Notes under the pieces: model-generated
The model's input: the letters and a program-made list of their open reading frames with translations, nothing else
Databases searched by the model: none
What the model was told of the DNA's origin: nothing
In this document: piece after piece, positions 54,070-64,000 of the stretch
Position numbering within the stretch: position 1 is the first letter of the stretch
Layout of the letters: each line of letters begins with the position of its first letter
Assembly (NCBI GenBank): GCA_034440635.1
Contig: JAOTON010001129.1
Location: forward strand, 1,116,001 to 1,180,000
Direction: 5' to 3'
Source of the DNA: Lepas anatifera
Lineage: Eukaryota; Arthropoda; Thecostraca; Lepadidae
Length of the DNA: 64,000 bases
Program-made: the position numbers and the translations under genes

Positions 54070-55388
54070 TCCGGTCTGCGACCTGGGCTAACGCCCCACC
54101 GGCGCAGGAGAGCCGCATGACAATGTGCTGAAAGCTAACCATATTTCGTTCTTAATGTATCTCTTCATAAGCCTGCAAGTCAGGTTTATCATTCTTTTCT
54201 TTGAAATAACCAATAAAGAGTACGTGGTCACCCCCGGCTTCGAACCGGACCTACCTGATCAAGATCCAGGTCCTCTAACCACTATACCACCGTGCCACAA
54301 CACTCACCCTCCCACTAGCTGAACAGCTGTGACCCGTCAGGAGGTCACTGGCTGGTACAACTCCGCCGAATATACCGGGCCGCTGGCGCCGGGTGCTGTG
54401 CTTGTCCCGAAAAGGCACGATATAAAGGTGCTTCTAGAAGACGAACCAAGCATTCTTTTGGCCTGAAATTACTTGTATCGTCGAGCTAGGATCCTAAGCT
54501 AGCTTCATGCCCAATTTCTTCCGCTTTCATCCATTTTAAGGGCTTGAAACCATGGTGAGAAGCAAAGGTGGTCCGAGAAATTTAGCATCTTGTAATATAT
54601 TTTTGACTATATACTCGAAAGCCATTAGAGATAGGTGGGTAGTATAAGTGAGCGAAATGACCGCAAGTAACTTTCCTATTCAGCCATGTCAGTTCTGAGT
54701 TTGTGAGTGACATGAGCTTGGAACCAGGAAGATGCAAATAAAAAGTTTTTTTACTCAATTTCTATTTATGCCTATAAAACAAAGAATTTCACATTCACAA
54801 TTTCCATCTCCAAATATTATCAGGCGGAAGCAATGTTCTTTCATTATTTGAAATGAAAACTCAAATCGGTCAATTAGATTGTGAGATATTAACGTTGAAA
54901 TGAAATGAACCAAAATTCAGTCTTCCGGAAGAACTGTAAAAAGTACGTCAAAATTTTACGTTTTGCACTCAAAACTATGCCTAAGCACTACAAAATTTGC
55001 CTAGCCACCCCTAGGTAACTGCCTTTCAGCTAACTGAGGCCTGTCTTCTGACATTTCGAGCGCACAAATCGGCCATCAACTTTTAGCAGGTTTTTTGTGC
55101 GCGTGAGAAATGCCGCGTTTTCGCGCAATAAATATTGTCGGATCAGCTCAATTTTTTCCCCTAGCTTGCCCTTGTTATCCATTGAAAAGGACATAAATTT
55201 CAAGTTCGTAGCTTAAGAAGTAAAAATTAGAAAAATATAAAACTGAAAAAGTTTGAGCCAAAATTTCTCAAAAACTATTTTGGATTTCAACTCGGGGCTT
55301 CAGTTTGGGTGTCTGGAGCAGACGGGCTATCATCCTACAAAATTCCAGAGCTCTGACATCAATTCTCAGGACTGACAGACGCCAACAA
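54070..55388. repeat. Repeat family E, copy 2
   Basis: Collinear with 22795-24175 and 55390-56770 and missing the last part. Directly followed head-to-tail by copy 3. The tRNA-like segment is on the minus strand at about 54224-54297. Confidence 0.85.
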
Positions 55389-55389
55389 C

Positions 55390-56775
55390 AACCCCGGTCT
55401 GCGACCGGGGCTAACGCCCCACCGGCGCAGGAGAGCCGCATGACAATGTGTTGAAAGCAAACCATATTTCCTTCTTAATGTATCTCTTCATAAGCCTATA
55501 AGTCAGTTTTATCATTCTTTTCTTTGAAATAACTAATAGAGAGCACACAGTCACCCCCGGATTCGAACCGGGTCTCCCTGAACAAGAGACATGGACTCTA
55601 ACCACTAGACCACCGTGCCACAATATTCACCCTCCCACTAGCCGAACACCTGTGACCCGTCAGGAGGTCACTGGCCGGTATCGCTCAACCAAAACGAAGC
55701 CGTGATCATGGCGCCGGGTGCTGTGTTCGTACAGAAAAGGCATGGTATAAAGTTATTCCTAGATGACGAACTGAACATTATATTGGCCTAGAATCACTTG
55801 TATCAGCAACCCAGGACCCTAAGCTAGCTTCATGCCAAATGTCATGCACTTCCACTCATTTTAGGAACTTGAAACCATGGTGAGAAGCAAACATGTTCTG
55901 AGAAATTTAGCTCTTTGAAATACCCTTTCGGACGAATTACTCGAAAGCCGTTTTGGATAAGTGGGTAGTGTAAATGAATGAAATGACCCGAATCGATTTT
56001 CCTATTCAGCCATGTTAATTCTGAGCTTCTGAGTGACATGTGCTTCGGACCAAGAAGCTACAAATAAAAGGTTTTCTTCTAAAATTATATTTATACATAT
56101 AAAACAATGAAATTCAATATCACAATATCCATCTCCAAATATTATCAGGCGTAAGCAATGTTCTTTCATTACCTGAAATGGAAAATCAAATCGGCGCATT
56201 AGATTGCGAGATATTAAGATTTGAATGAAATGTTAAAAAATGCAGTCCTCCGGCAGAACGGCAAAAACTAGGTAAGAATTTTACGTTTTCCACTGTAAAC
56301 TATGCCTAAGCACAACAAAATTGACCTAGCTGCCTCCAGGTGTCTGCCTGTAAACTAAGTGAAGCAGGCCTTCTGACATTTCGAGCCTATAACTCGGCCG
56401 TCAAATTTCAATCGCTTTTTTGCTTGTATCAGAAATACTGCGTTTTGGCGTAATAAATATTGTCGGACCAGTACGAAATTTGTTTCTTAGGTGGCCCCGG
56501 TGCATATTCAAAAGGAACCAAATTTCAAGTTGGTCGCTTAAGAAATAAAAATGAGAAAAATGCAAAATTGAAAACATTCGTTCCAAAATTTCTCAAAAAC
56601 TCATTTGAATTTACATTCGGGAGGCCTTAGTTTGGGCGTCTAGCGTAAAAGGGCTATCACCCTACACAATTGCAGACACCTTGCATCAACTGTTAAAACC
56701 GCCAAGCGGCCAGAATAGAGCCTCTTGAGAAATCTCAATCCGCTTCGCTCCATGGATTTCGTCATGCGGCTCTGA
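55390..56775. repeat. Repeat family E, copy 3
   Basis: Starts CCCCGGTCTGCGACCGGGGC and ends CATGGATTTCGTCATGCGGC. On the minus strand, about 55621-55548 reads as a tRNA-like molecule with a perfect B-box GGTTCGAATCC in a CCCGG/CCGGG stem and an A-box TGGTCTAGTGGTTAGAG. The acceptor stem does not pair, so it is tRNA-derived and not a tRNA gene. Confidence 0.85.
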
Positions 56776-57010
56776 CCTTGGCCTGCGGCCTCGGCAGGTG
56801 CCGCTCCGGCGCAGGAGAAGCCGGTGACAATGTACGTTAGGCAAACAGTTCGATTGACAGACGAGTGTTTTCAGCAGTATGATACATATACTAACGCGAT
56901 GTTAGGACTTGAGGTCTTGTGTTCTCATTATGACTCCATTCAATCCCATGTGTAAGCCCTTTTTCTAAACTAACATGTCTCTGCACACTGCGCCACGTTT
57001 GCCCTCTGTT
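56776..57010. other. GC-rich GCGCAGGAGAAGCCG phrase and flank
   Basis: GGCCTGCGGCCTCGGCAGGT, then GCCGCTCCGGCGCAGGAGAA, then GCCGGTGACAATGTACGTTA at 56778-56838 occurs in inverted form at 63595-63655. It resembles the start of family E. It may mark the ends of related elements. Confidence 0.6.
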
Positions 57011-57059
57011 CATGTCATCACATAAATAAACACACGTATTAAGTTTGGTTTGTTAAGTA

Positions 57060-57800
57060 AGGACTGGGTATGCCCAGAAGAAAGGACATACAATATAAAA
57101 TATTATGAGTTTGCCGACCATATTTCACCTATACCCGGAGAACTTCGCACAATTCAGCCTATTTATTGCCGAGTTAGCTTCGGTTACCCTAAGTCCCAGT
57201 CCGCATGCGCAGTGAAGTCTGCAGTGAATGAGAGCGAAGATACCATTATAATTGACTGAAGCATGTTGGTATGTCGTGTGTTTGTCTCTTGGTCTAAACT
57301 ATCCCTTATAGCCTAATTTTTCTTAGAATTCCTACTGCGCATGCCCAGAACAATGTCATGTCATACAGCCGTGAATTTGGATTAGCAGGTAGTATTCTGC
57401 TATTACTCGCAAAGTTTAAGCCCAATCGGTCTATTGGCTCCCAAGATAGCCTCGCCGACCATAAGTTCTAATGCGCATGCGCACTAACCTTTGTAGTAAG
57501 CAAGGGTGACAAAACTTTCATACTAAATTTAAACATGTTGGCTCTCCTCTGTTCATGTCTTCTTCTGAAATATCCTTACCTTTAAGGCTTATGTTTAAGA
57601 TTTCTACTGCGCATGCGCAGGGCAGTGCAGCTTCACTATGACATTATTTGTGGTTTGCATTTCATGTTATTTTCTTGCTCACAAAATTTCAAGAAAATCG
57701 ACCCGTAGGCTACCGGGATAGCCTCTGTTTCCATTAGTTTCACTGCACATGTGCAGAGACCTTTCATTGACCTGAAGACCAGATTCAAAATCTGCATGAC
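57060..57800. repeat. 136-bp repeat with NRF1-like palindromes (six sites)
   Basis: Sites aligned on TGCGCATGCGCA start at 57065 (TGGGTATGCCCA), 57200 (TCCGCATGCGCA), 57336 (TGCGCATGCCCA), 57472 (perfect), 57608 (perfect) and 57744 (TGCACATGTGCA). Spacings are 135, 136, 136, 136 and 136. Flanks match best between alternate units, giving a 272-bp dimer: ...TTCTACTGCGCATGC before one, ...ATAGCCTC-...-ATAAGT before the other. Sequence outside the palindromes is strongly diverged. Confidence 0.88.
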
Positions 57801-58240
57801 CGATTTCCTCTTATTGATATTGTTCGATAATATGGAATAGAGTGCAACGAGATTTATATATTATTTATATGTCTAAATACGATAGCGGATACAAGGGGCG
57901 AGGCTAGTGGGCTTGTCCCCCCCCCATGTGAAAATGCCTACAGCTATAGCATAGGCAGAGGATGTTTTGAGGCAATGGCGTTGAGCCTGGAGCTAATAGG
58001 TGAATTCAGGGCGGCGGGGGGATAGGGGCACGTGCCCCCGCCCTTTGGTCGACCCTCGGCGCCACCTGAAATGGCCACGGCGCCCCCTCAAACATTCGAT
58101 GGCACCCCTGAAATGTCAATTCCCACCCCTTCCCCCTAAGATGCAAAAATCGGCGCCCATCGGAAGGATTTTGCGTGTTAAAAGTGGCGCCCTATGTTCC
58201 GGATTACACCCCTTCCCCCGGGACGGTGCCTCCTCTATCG
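57801..58240 (+). repeat. MITE-like repeat, copy 2, and flank
   Basis: From about 58130 the phrases AAAATCGGCGCCCATCGGAAG, AAAGTGGCGCCCTATGTTCCG and CCGGGACGGTGCCTCCTCTA follow the same order as 15245-15412. The earlier part has no identifiable content. Confidence 0.65.
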
Positions 58241-58244
58241 GTAA

Positions 58245-58612
58245 ACCTGGATCTGCCTATGCTCGAACTCCTTAGCCTCACCCCCGTATTGATGTCCTGG
58301 ATCCGCCTATGCTCGAGCTCCTTAGCCCCACCCCCTTTTTGATGTCCTGGATCCGCCTATGCTCGAACTTTGTAGCCCCACCTCCGTACTGTCATGGATC
58401 CGCCTATGCTCGAGCTCCCTACCCCCATCCCCGTACTGATGCCCTGGATCCGCCTATGCTCGAGCTGCTTAGCCCCACCCCGTACTGATGTCCTGGATCC
58501 GCCTATGCTCGAGCTCCCTCGCCCCACTCCGGTACTGATGTCTTGGATCCGCCTATGCTCCACCTCCTTAGTCCCACCCCCATACTAATGGCCTGGATCC
58601 GCCACTGCTTAT
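58245..58612. repeat. 49-bp tandem repeat of the MITE end
   Basis: CTGGATC(C/T)GCCTATGCTCGA followed by (A/G)CTCCTTAGCCCCACCCC-GTACTGATGTC recurs about eight times between 58247 and 58605. The last copy changes to GGATCCGCCACTGC. The unit contains the end phrase of the adjacent MITE-like repeat, so it arose by amplification of that end. Confidence 0.9.
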
Positions 58613-59335
58613 ACAGTTGATTTAAGCAGGCAGTGCAAGGAGTCACGTGTCATGGTATGACCACAAAGGGGTTTATTCGGCTGGGAAAGAAATTGTGTGC
58701 AACGGTGGATCCCTTAACCAGTGTTACCTATGGTTAGAGAATGCATTAACTAGCGGGTAGACAGATAGATAGATGATAAACTTTTATTGGACGGAAACAA
58801 TATGACAGGTATAACAAAGAGATTGACGCAAAAGCCCGAAGGCTTAAGTGGTGGGGCCTCTCTTATCTCTCTCACAAAACATCACTTTTACCGGACGTAT
58901 CACACACATACACAGTAAGATTCGGACACACGTAAAGAAACGAAACACAACAAACCAAACAAGCAAACCAGTTCCTGACCACCATTTTGTTTTTTATTCG
59001 TTGCAAGTCGCCACAGCGCGCAGGACCCCACCGCACGACCGTCACCCGGCCGTCCGACTGATATGAATATCTAACAGACAACGCCACCGCCGCACGAGTA
59101 GAGGAGCCGAAACGAGACAGATTACCCTGCCACCACCGGGCATTCGCGCTGGTCTATAGCATGCGTAGATAGCTGTGGCATCTGTCTCGGATAGCAGCTC
59201 CCATAGCGCCACCTGCAGCGACGCTACGGCCGAACGGCGGGGTGAGGTTTCAAACGGGAAACATACTAGCATGATGTATTACATTTAAGTAAAGGTAGAC
59301 TGGTGTCGCAATGATATGCAATCTGTTGCAATGGC
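58613..59335. other. No gene recognised
   Basis: Short AGAT microsatellite at about 58763-58775, then ordinary sequence with incidental frames on both strands. Confidence 0.4.
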
Positions 59336-59339
59336 AAGA

Positions 59340-59895
59340 TATGTCTCTTACCTAGCTGCATGCAAAATTTCATTTCCCTGCAATGACTCTAACCACCCTA
59401 AACCCCGGTGTGAAGCAAAACTGAACCGATAAAATTACCACTTTGAAATGTATTTTACGACTTATAGCTCGGACGCCGTAAGAGATAAGTGGGGGGTATG
59501 ACTGAGAAAAATGACGGCAACGAAGTTTGCTATCCAGCCGTGTTAAGTTCAATACGCTAGCTATCATGTTCTGGAAACCGAAACCAGGGGGCTGAGAATA
59601 ATAAGGTTCGAAACTTATAATTCATCTTTGCCTATAAAATAAAAAAGTTTCAGTCTGAAAGTTTTTATCTCTAAATATATAATAAGGGAGGCTATTCTCT
59701 TTTATTATCTGAAATGGAAACTAAATTTTATTAATTAGATCCGAAGATATAAGGGTTTAAATGGCCATGTGACCTTGGCTTCCGCCCGAAAACCCCAATG
59801 ATGATGATGGGTTTAAATGATATTTTGAGAAATACAGACCTTCACGGATTATGCCAAAAAGGACCCTCAAATTTCCGTTTTTTTCTTTAGTGGAG
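59340..59895. repeat. Repeat family E, diverged copy 4
   Basis: Parallels 23222-23700: CATGCAAAATTTCATT, CCC-GGTGTGAAGCAAA, TATTTTACGACTTATAGCTCG, GTAAGAGATAAGTGGG, CTATCCAGCCGTGTTAA, GCCTATAAAATAAA and TCTGAAATGGAAACTAAA. It lacks the tRNA-like start. It is interrupted by a 45-bp insertion at 59764-59808. Confidence 0.75.
59753..59819 (+). mobile_element. Very short SINE-tail insertion with 11-bp target duplication
   Basis: GGGTTTAAATG at 59753-59763 is repeated at 59809-59819. It encloses 45 bases that end CCCCAATGATGATGATG, a (GAT)n-type tail. This is an extreme 5'-truncated retroposed SINE or LINE end. Confidence 0.75.
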
Positions 59896-59898
59896 AAA

Positions 59899-60654
59899 AT
59901 GGCTGTGAATAGACCGTATTTGTTCAGCTTAGAATACATCGAAGATGACGATGACAGTGTGATTCTGCGCATCGGCTATCAAAACTGTAACTCAGTAGCA
60001 AAATATTCTGAATATATAAATGGTGACAGGAGTTTTCAAAGTTGTGACGTGCTTTGTTTCGTCGAGAGCAGGGCCAAACTGCGCAGCGATTTGCCTCTGA
60101 GACAGTTTATGGTTGCTGCCCATGTTCCATCCTCAGGTTCAATTACACTCGGATCTCGGATATATGTAACGAACGCTCTGCTCCAGGAGAGCAACAGTGA
60201 AACAATTTTTGAAAAGAGAATCTCGGCTCAAGGGAGACCTGTTCTCGAAATTAACGCTGTTAGGTTGTGCCGGAACGAGAAAAGCACCGTCATTATCAGT
60301 ATTTACAGATATAACAAAGCAACCGACCATCGCGTCTGTGGAGCGTTGCAAAGCATTCTTTGTAGAGACTGACTGGGTGACGTATCCGTGGATGACGCTA
60401 TAATAGTGGTTGTTGATTTCAACACTGGTTCGGAATCTAATTTCTCGGCATTTGACAAACTTTTCAATGATACAGTGGGTGCTAAACGAATTATCGATAA
60501 CGATTTAGTGAGCACCACGCATCGCGGCACGTCCATCGATACAGTATACTGTACAAGCAAAAGCTCAATTTCCGTTGAAGCTTTGGTGTTCTGGAGTCCG
60601 TTCAATACCCAGTATCACTGGCCCATAATGGTCAAGGTAAAACTGATCGCATGA
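59899..60654 (+). pseudogene. Endonuclease/exonuclease/phosphatase-type domain, one nonsense codon
   Basis: A single frame runs through 252 codons with one in-frame TGA at 60370-60372. Blocks are ILRIGYQNCNSVAKYSEYI (like the N-terminal Asn motif), SCDVLCFVESRAK (Glu motif), STVIISIYRYNKATDH, AIIVVVDFNTGSES (GDFN with Gly changed to Val), RGTSIDTVYCTSKSSISVEA, and YHWPIMVKV (DHxPI with Asp changed). The order fits the endonuclease of a LINE or of a Helentron-type helitron; I cannot tell which. Two altered catalytic motifs and the stop show decay. Confidence 0.65.
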
Positions 60655-61490
60655 TTGTGAGCTAGATGAGAATGTGGAAAAAAGTTATTTGGAACACGCA
60701 TTAAAGCCGAGAAACTCATCAAAGGCAGCCGAAAAAATATGCGTGCCACATGCTTGCAATGCGATGCTAAAATCAATGATATTTTTAAATGAAACTGGAT
60801 CGATTTCTTTTTTAACCTGAGCTCATCTTTGGGTGCCGAGATGAAACAGAACTCAATGGGCTGCAGTTTGGACCTTGGTGGCAAGTACGGTGAATTGGAT
60901 GGTATCACATGGCTTGCTGTGGAATAAGGCACTCTGATGTGGATATTCTGCAGCTTAATGCTTGCAGCTTACTAACAACGGCCCGATAATTCAGTCAATG
61001 CCCGATGTTCAAGCTGCCAATAATGGTTGGAGCCCTGTGACTCTCAGGGCGATTGCAAGAGACAGTAGAGCTCTTGAAAAAGGCAGCGAAGTCAATAGTA
61101 CGGCCACTTTGAGGTTTGTGTCTGCAAGGAAGGACATGAACTACAATGCATAAGACCCGTCAACTGATGCTGGCAAGAGAAAACAAATCGGCCGACAGAA
61201 AAGCATTGTAGCTTTTATTTGGCTGTCAGTATGGGCTTGGCATGAAATGGCTGGATTCTAATACATGAAAAGAGACTGACGCTCAGTTGTATGACCATTT
61301 GTGTTCCTATCTGTTGTGGATCATCCACAATAAAAGGTTTTATTTTATACCTGCAAGATGTCTTTCCAGTGGCGAGTATGGTACCCAAGCCGTTGAGAGT
61401 GGGTTGGAAAATATAAGCCTCCCCCTATCCAACCCACCAATGAAGGCATTAAGGCCTCAGGAACGGAGACCTTCGAGATACACCACGAGA
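60655..61490. other. No gene recognised
   Basis: Possibly the decayed continuation of the element carrying the endonuclease, but no motif was identified. Confidence 0.35.
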
Positions 61491-61494
61491 AGGT

Positions 61495-61622
61495 GTGCCA
61501 ACTATGGTGTGACCTCAGCGAAAGGGGAGCTCGCTACAAGTAGAGAGGTCGCACAACTCCCCAATATGATGTGACCTCGGTGGAAGGGGAGCCCACCCCT
61601 AGATGAGAGGTCACATAGCTCG
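61495..61622. repeat. Two diverged copies of a palindromic GTGACCTC unit
   Basis: GTGTGACCTCAGCGAAAGGG then GAGCTC...GAGAGGTCGCAC, and GATGTGACCTCGGTGGAAGG then GGAGCCC...GAGAGGTCACATAG. Each unit begins and ends with complementary TGTGACCTC/GAGGTCRCA arms. Period about 63 bp. Confidence 0.75.
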
Positions 61623-63110
61623 CTTGAAAGAAAGCAGATCCAGGTCTCCGTTCAACATCACTGAGTGATGTTATATCAGCGCGCTGGAAGCTTGTCAGTA
61701 GAAAGATATGCTTTTATAAATATTTTTAAGTAGTTTTACCAGCCTCTAGGCCTAAAGATCAGGAACACATTTGGTATGCACATGCCTAAGGTTAGGAATC
61801 GATGCTGAGCAAAGCTTAGCACAAAACATTGCATTATCGCTCTTAGTTTTAGTTTGATTAAGTGGTTTGCATTGCCACAAGCAAAATTTATGGGGCGCAC
61901 TACTAGTTCCCGTCCCCGCCGGGCGCCCTGGGCAACGGGATGAGAGATAGAAACAAGGTTTCCTTCGTCATATCAGTTAGATGATTAATTTTGTGTTTTG
62001 TATCATCCCGGCAGAGAAACTGGAATTTTCTACCTATTATTTTGGCAGCTAAATTAGACACTGATTTATCATGTTTTCCCCACGTGGAAACAGTGCTGCC
62101 AGATTTGGTGGATTTCCTCAAATCTGGAGGATTTGGATATTGAATTGCGGGAAAATTTTATATCTGGAGGATGGCGGAAAGTCTGGAGGATTGCTCTCAT
62201 TGAGCGTTGCACCTCGTTTGTACACCTAAACTCATATGGGCCTATTTCAGTGACTCTTCTAACCTTCCCCAAGCTCAGTCCGAAGTTGGAAAAGCTCCTA
62301 CTGAGTCTTTCCCATTAAAAACTAACAAAGAGCATCCCAATTTTTGTAGGGAGGTTGAAGATGATTTAAGGAGGCTCTAGAATTTCCCCCAAAAATAATT
62401 CTAGGGGATGTCTGGAGGTCTACGGAAACTAAAAATTGATCGAGCTGTCAAAATGTTCCGTGAAAAAGCTATTTATGTATTCTTGGCTTGTTATATACCG
62501 TGTGACCTTGTTGCTTTTGGGACTGCCGAAGAATGATTGTCGTGGAATAAATTGAGTAATCACATTGGCTTTCATTCAGGCTCGGAAAATGGGAAAAGTT
62601 CAGTACGCGCAAAGTTACAAGAAGATTGGGAACGGAGCCGGCGCTGAAGGTGGCTTTAGCCCGTGGAGGGCGATCCATCCGCGCCCGGTGCAAATTTTTC
62701 AACTCCACGCATGTGGCCATGCACAAAGACCTTGTTGACCATTCTAATTCCGACAAACACAAAAACTGTATCAGTATCAATCAACCGAAATTCGCGATTC
62801 TTTCCCGTCAGCAAGTAGCAGTCACAAGAAGATGTAAAAAGGCTGGGCTGTGCCTGGCATTTACATTGCTGAGCATGGGTCAAATGCGTCAGTCGACCAT
62901 CTTGGTGAGTAAATTGGTCACAAACAGCACAAGAACACCAGATATCTCGAGGACTAAAAATACGGGATTCTGTACGCACAAGAACACCGATATCCCCGGA
63001 GCGAAAAAGACGGGATTCTGTGACGGGAAGTCGGAGCTCGGTGCGGAGCGACCTTTCGGGGAACCCTGAAAGTTCATAGCGCCCCTTAAATTTCGCTTTA
63101 CACTAGGTCT
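61623..63110. other. No gene recognised
   Basis: Contains clustered TCTGGAGGAT phrases at 62124-62192. A two-copy tandem of about 53 bp (CACAAGAACACC...GGGATTCTGT) lies at 62927-63022. No domain was seen in the 147-codon frame at 62626-63069. Confidence 0.4.
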
Positions 63111-63129
63111 GCGAGGCAAAAATTCCCGC

Positions 63130-63260
63130 TCCCACCCCCCATTGCAAAATCGGCGCCCCGCGATAGGATTTGGCACCCCTGGGCCAAAAATGGTGCCCCT
63201 GGGCAAAGTGGCCCCCTCGGCAATGTGCCCCCGATCGGCGATCCTGGATCCACACCTGTC
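63130..63260 (+). repeat. MITE-like repeat, copy 3
   Basis: AAAATCGGCGCCCCGCGATAG, AATGGTGCCCC and GATCCTGGATCCACACCTG follow the order of 15245-15412 and 58130-58262. Confidence 0.65.
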
Positions 63261-63594
63261 CACGACCCTCCTAATCCCCGTCCGTATGGGCAAAACAGCG
63301 CTTCTAGTTCGAAGTTCCAAATTGGTTCCCCAAATAAAAGGGTAGCTCTAGCGGGAAAGGTGGAGTATTTATCGCAAATTCTAGCGGAATCTGGATTTCA
63401 TGCCAAATCCGGGATTCTAACGTGGCCATCGCACTGCGTGGAAACACCACGGAGCGTATCCACACCTGGTGCTGGACCGACAGAGGCCACACGTGGTGCA
63501 GTGTAAAGATACTATACTATGTTACCGACATAGTGTTGCTGTAACTATAATACTGCTAAAAATCCTCGCCTGTAAATCGAACTGTACAGCTAAC
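63261..63594. other. No gene recognised
   Basis: No repeat relationship or exon identified. Confidence 0.35.
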
Positions 63595-63656
63595 GTACAT
63601 TGTCACCGGCTTCTCCTGCGCCGGAACGGCACCTGCCGAGGCCGCAGGCCGAGGTC
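63595..63656 (-). repeat. Inverted copy of the 56.78-56.84 kb GC-rich phrase
   Basis: Reverse complement of 56778-56838 with few changes, ending CCGAGGCCGCAGGCC. The two copies face each other 6.8 kb apart. Confidence 0.8.
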
Positions 63657-64000
63657 TGTTGTTGTTGTCTGTTCTGAGCGCTGGTATCAGAGACCTAAAA
63701 CTTTTGTGGATAGAAGGCACTTCCAAATGAATAAGCACCACGGTTGTCAATTTTCAATTTTTTTCAAAATTTTGCCCCGAATTTTGCATTATGTCATTTT
63801 TAACTTTTATTTTTCTATTTCTTGCTAATTCATCTAGACTCTTCAAACTTGCACCCTTTTACATCAGGGAAATTTGTAGTTCACATAAAAGTTGGAAAGA
63901 AAAAGTTTTAAATTTAAGTCTCTAAATTACCTTTTAAACTTTGCACCCTAAATTTGGCATAAAACTCATGGTCTAAACTATAGGCTCGAAATATCTGAAG
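63657..64000. other. No gene recognised
   Basis: A/T-rich sequence to the window end. Confidence 0.4.

Noticed and set aside
55548..55621. Functional tRNA gene on the minus strand in family E
   Set aside because: Good A- and B-boxes and T-arm, but the acceptor stem does not pair and the anticodon loop is irregular. It is repeated as part of a longer unit.

Overview
This window looks like intron-rich, transposon-dense animal DNA, most likely from an invertebrate. The evidence is a split Wnt gene with eukaryotic splice sites, several clades of non-LTR retrotransposon, a Penelope-like element, a hAT remnant, tRNA-derived SINEs and many satellite families. A TATA box spaced correctly from a TCAGT initiator at 16.27-16.31 kb is arthropod-like, but that is weak support and I do not name a taxon.

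The only convincing host gene is a divergent Wnt ligand on the + strand. Four coding exons can be placed: 22271-22479, 48502-48782, 51455-51761 and 52469-52611. Splice phases agree at all three junctions, and the spacing of conserved cysteines agrees at the two ends where I could test it. The signal-peptide exon was not found. The first visible intron is 26 kb and holds most of the mobile elements. The protein keeps the acylated serine motif CHGLSGSC. It has lost both partners of one conserved Wnt disulfide and the WCC doublet near the C-terminus. Subfamily is uncertain; Wnt9 and Wnt16 are the nearest by eye.

Layout: 0-6.6 kb holds degenerate GGCCC/CTCAGGGG arrays carrying a 5'-truncated Tx1/L1-like LINE and a tRNA-derived SINE, each with a 15-bp target-site duplication. 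7-13 kb holds I/Jockey- and ingi-type LINE relics. 13-17 kb holds a TIR element and an LTR-like promoter region. 17-20.6 kb holds GGGGCGCC arrays and a 530-bp higher-order repeat with palindromic arms. 21-57 kb holds the Wnt gene, its intron repeats, and a nearly intact Penelope-like element (39.1-44.2 kb, minus strand) whose terminal repeats contain hammerhead-like motifs. 45.5-47.7 kb is a minus-strand LINE relic that abuts a 72-bp tandem array copied from the Wnt exon 3 splice acceptor. 54-57 kb holds tandem copies of a 1.3-kb repeat with a tRNA-like segment. 57-57.8 kb holds six NRF1-like sites at 135/136-bp spacing. 58-64 kb is a mosaic of MITE-like repeats and a decayed endonuclease domain.

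Most likely new observations: the amplified Wnt splice acceptor, the coordinated disulfide loss, the exactly phased NRF1-like array, the variant hammerhead motif, and the palindromic higher-order repeat. All calls are by eye; no alignment or search was run.
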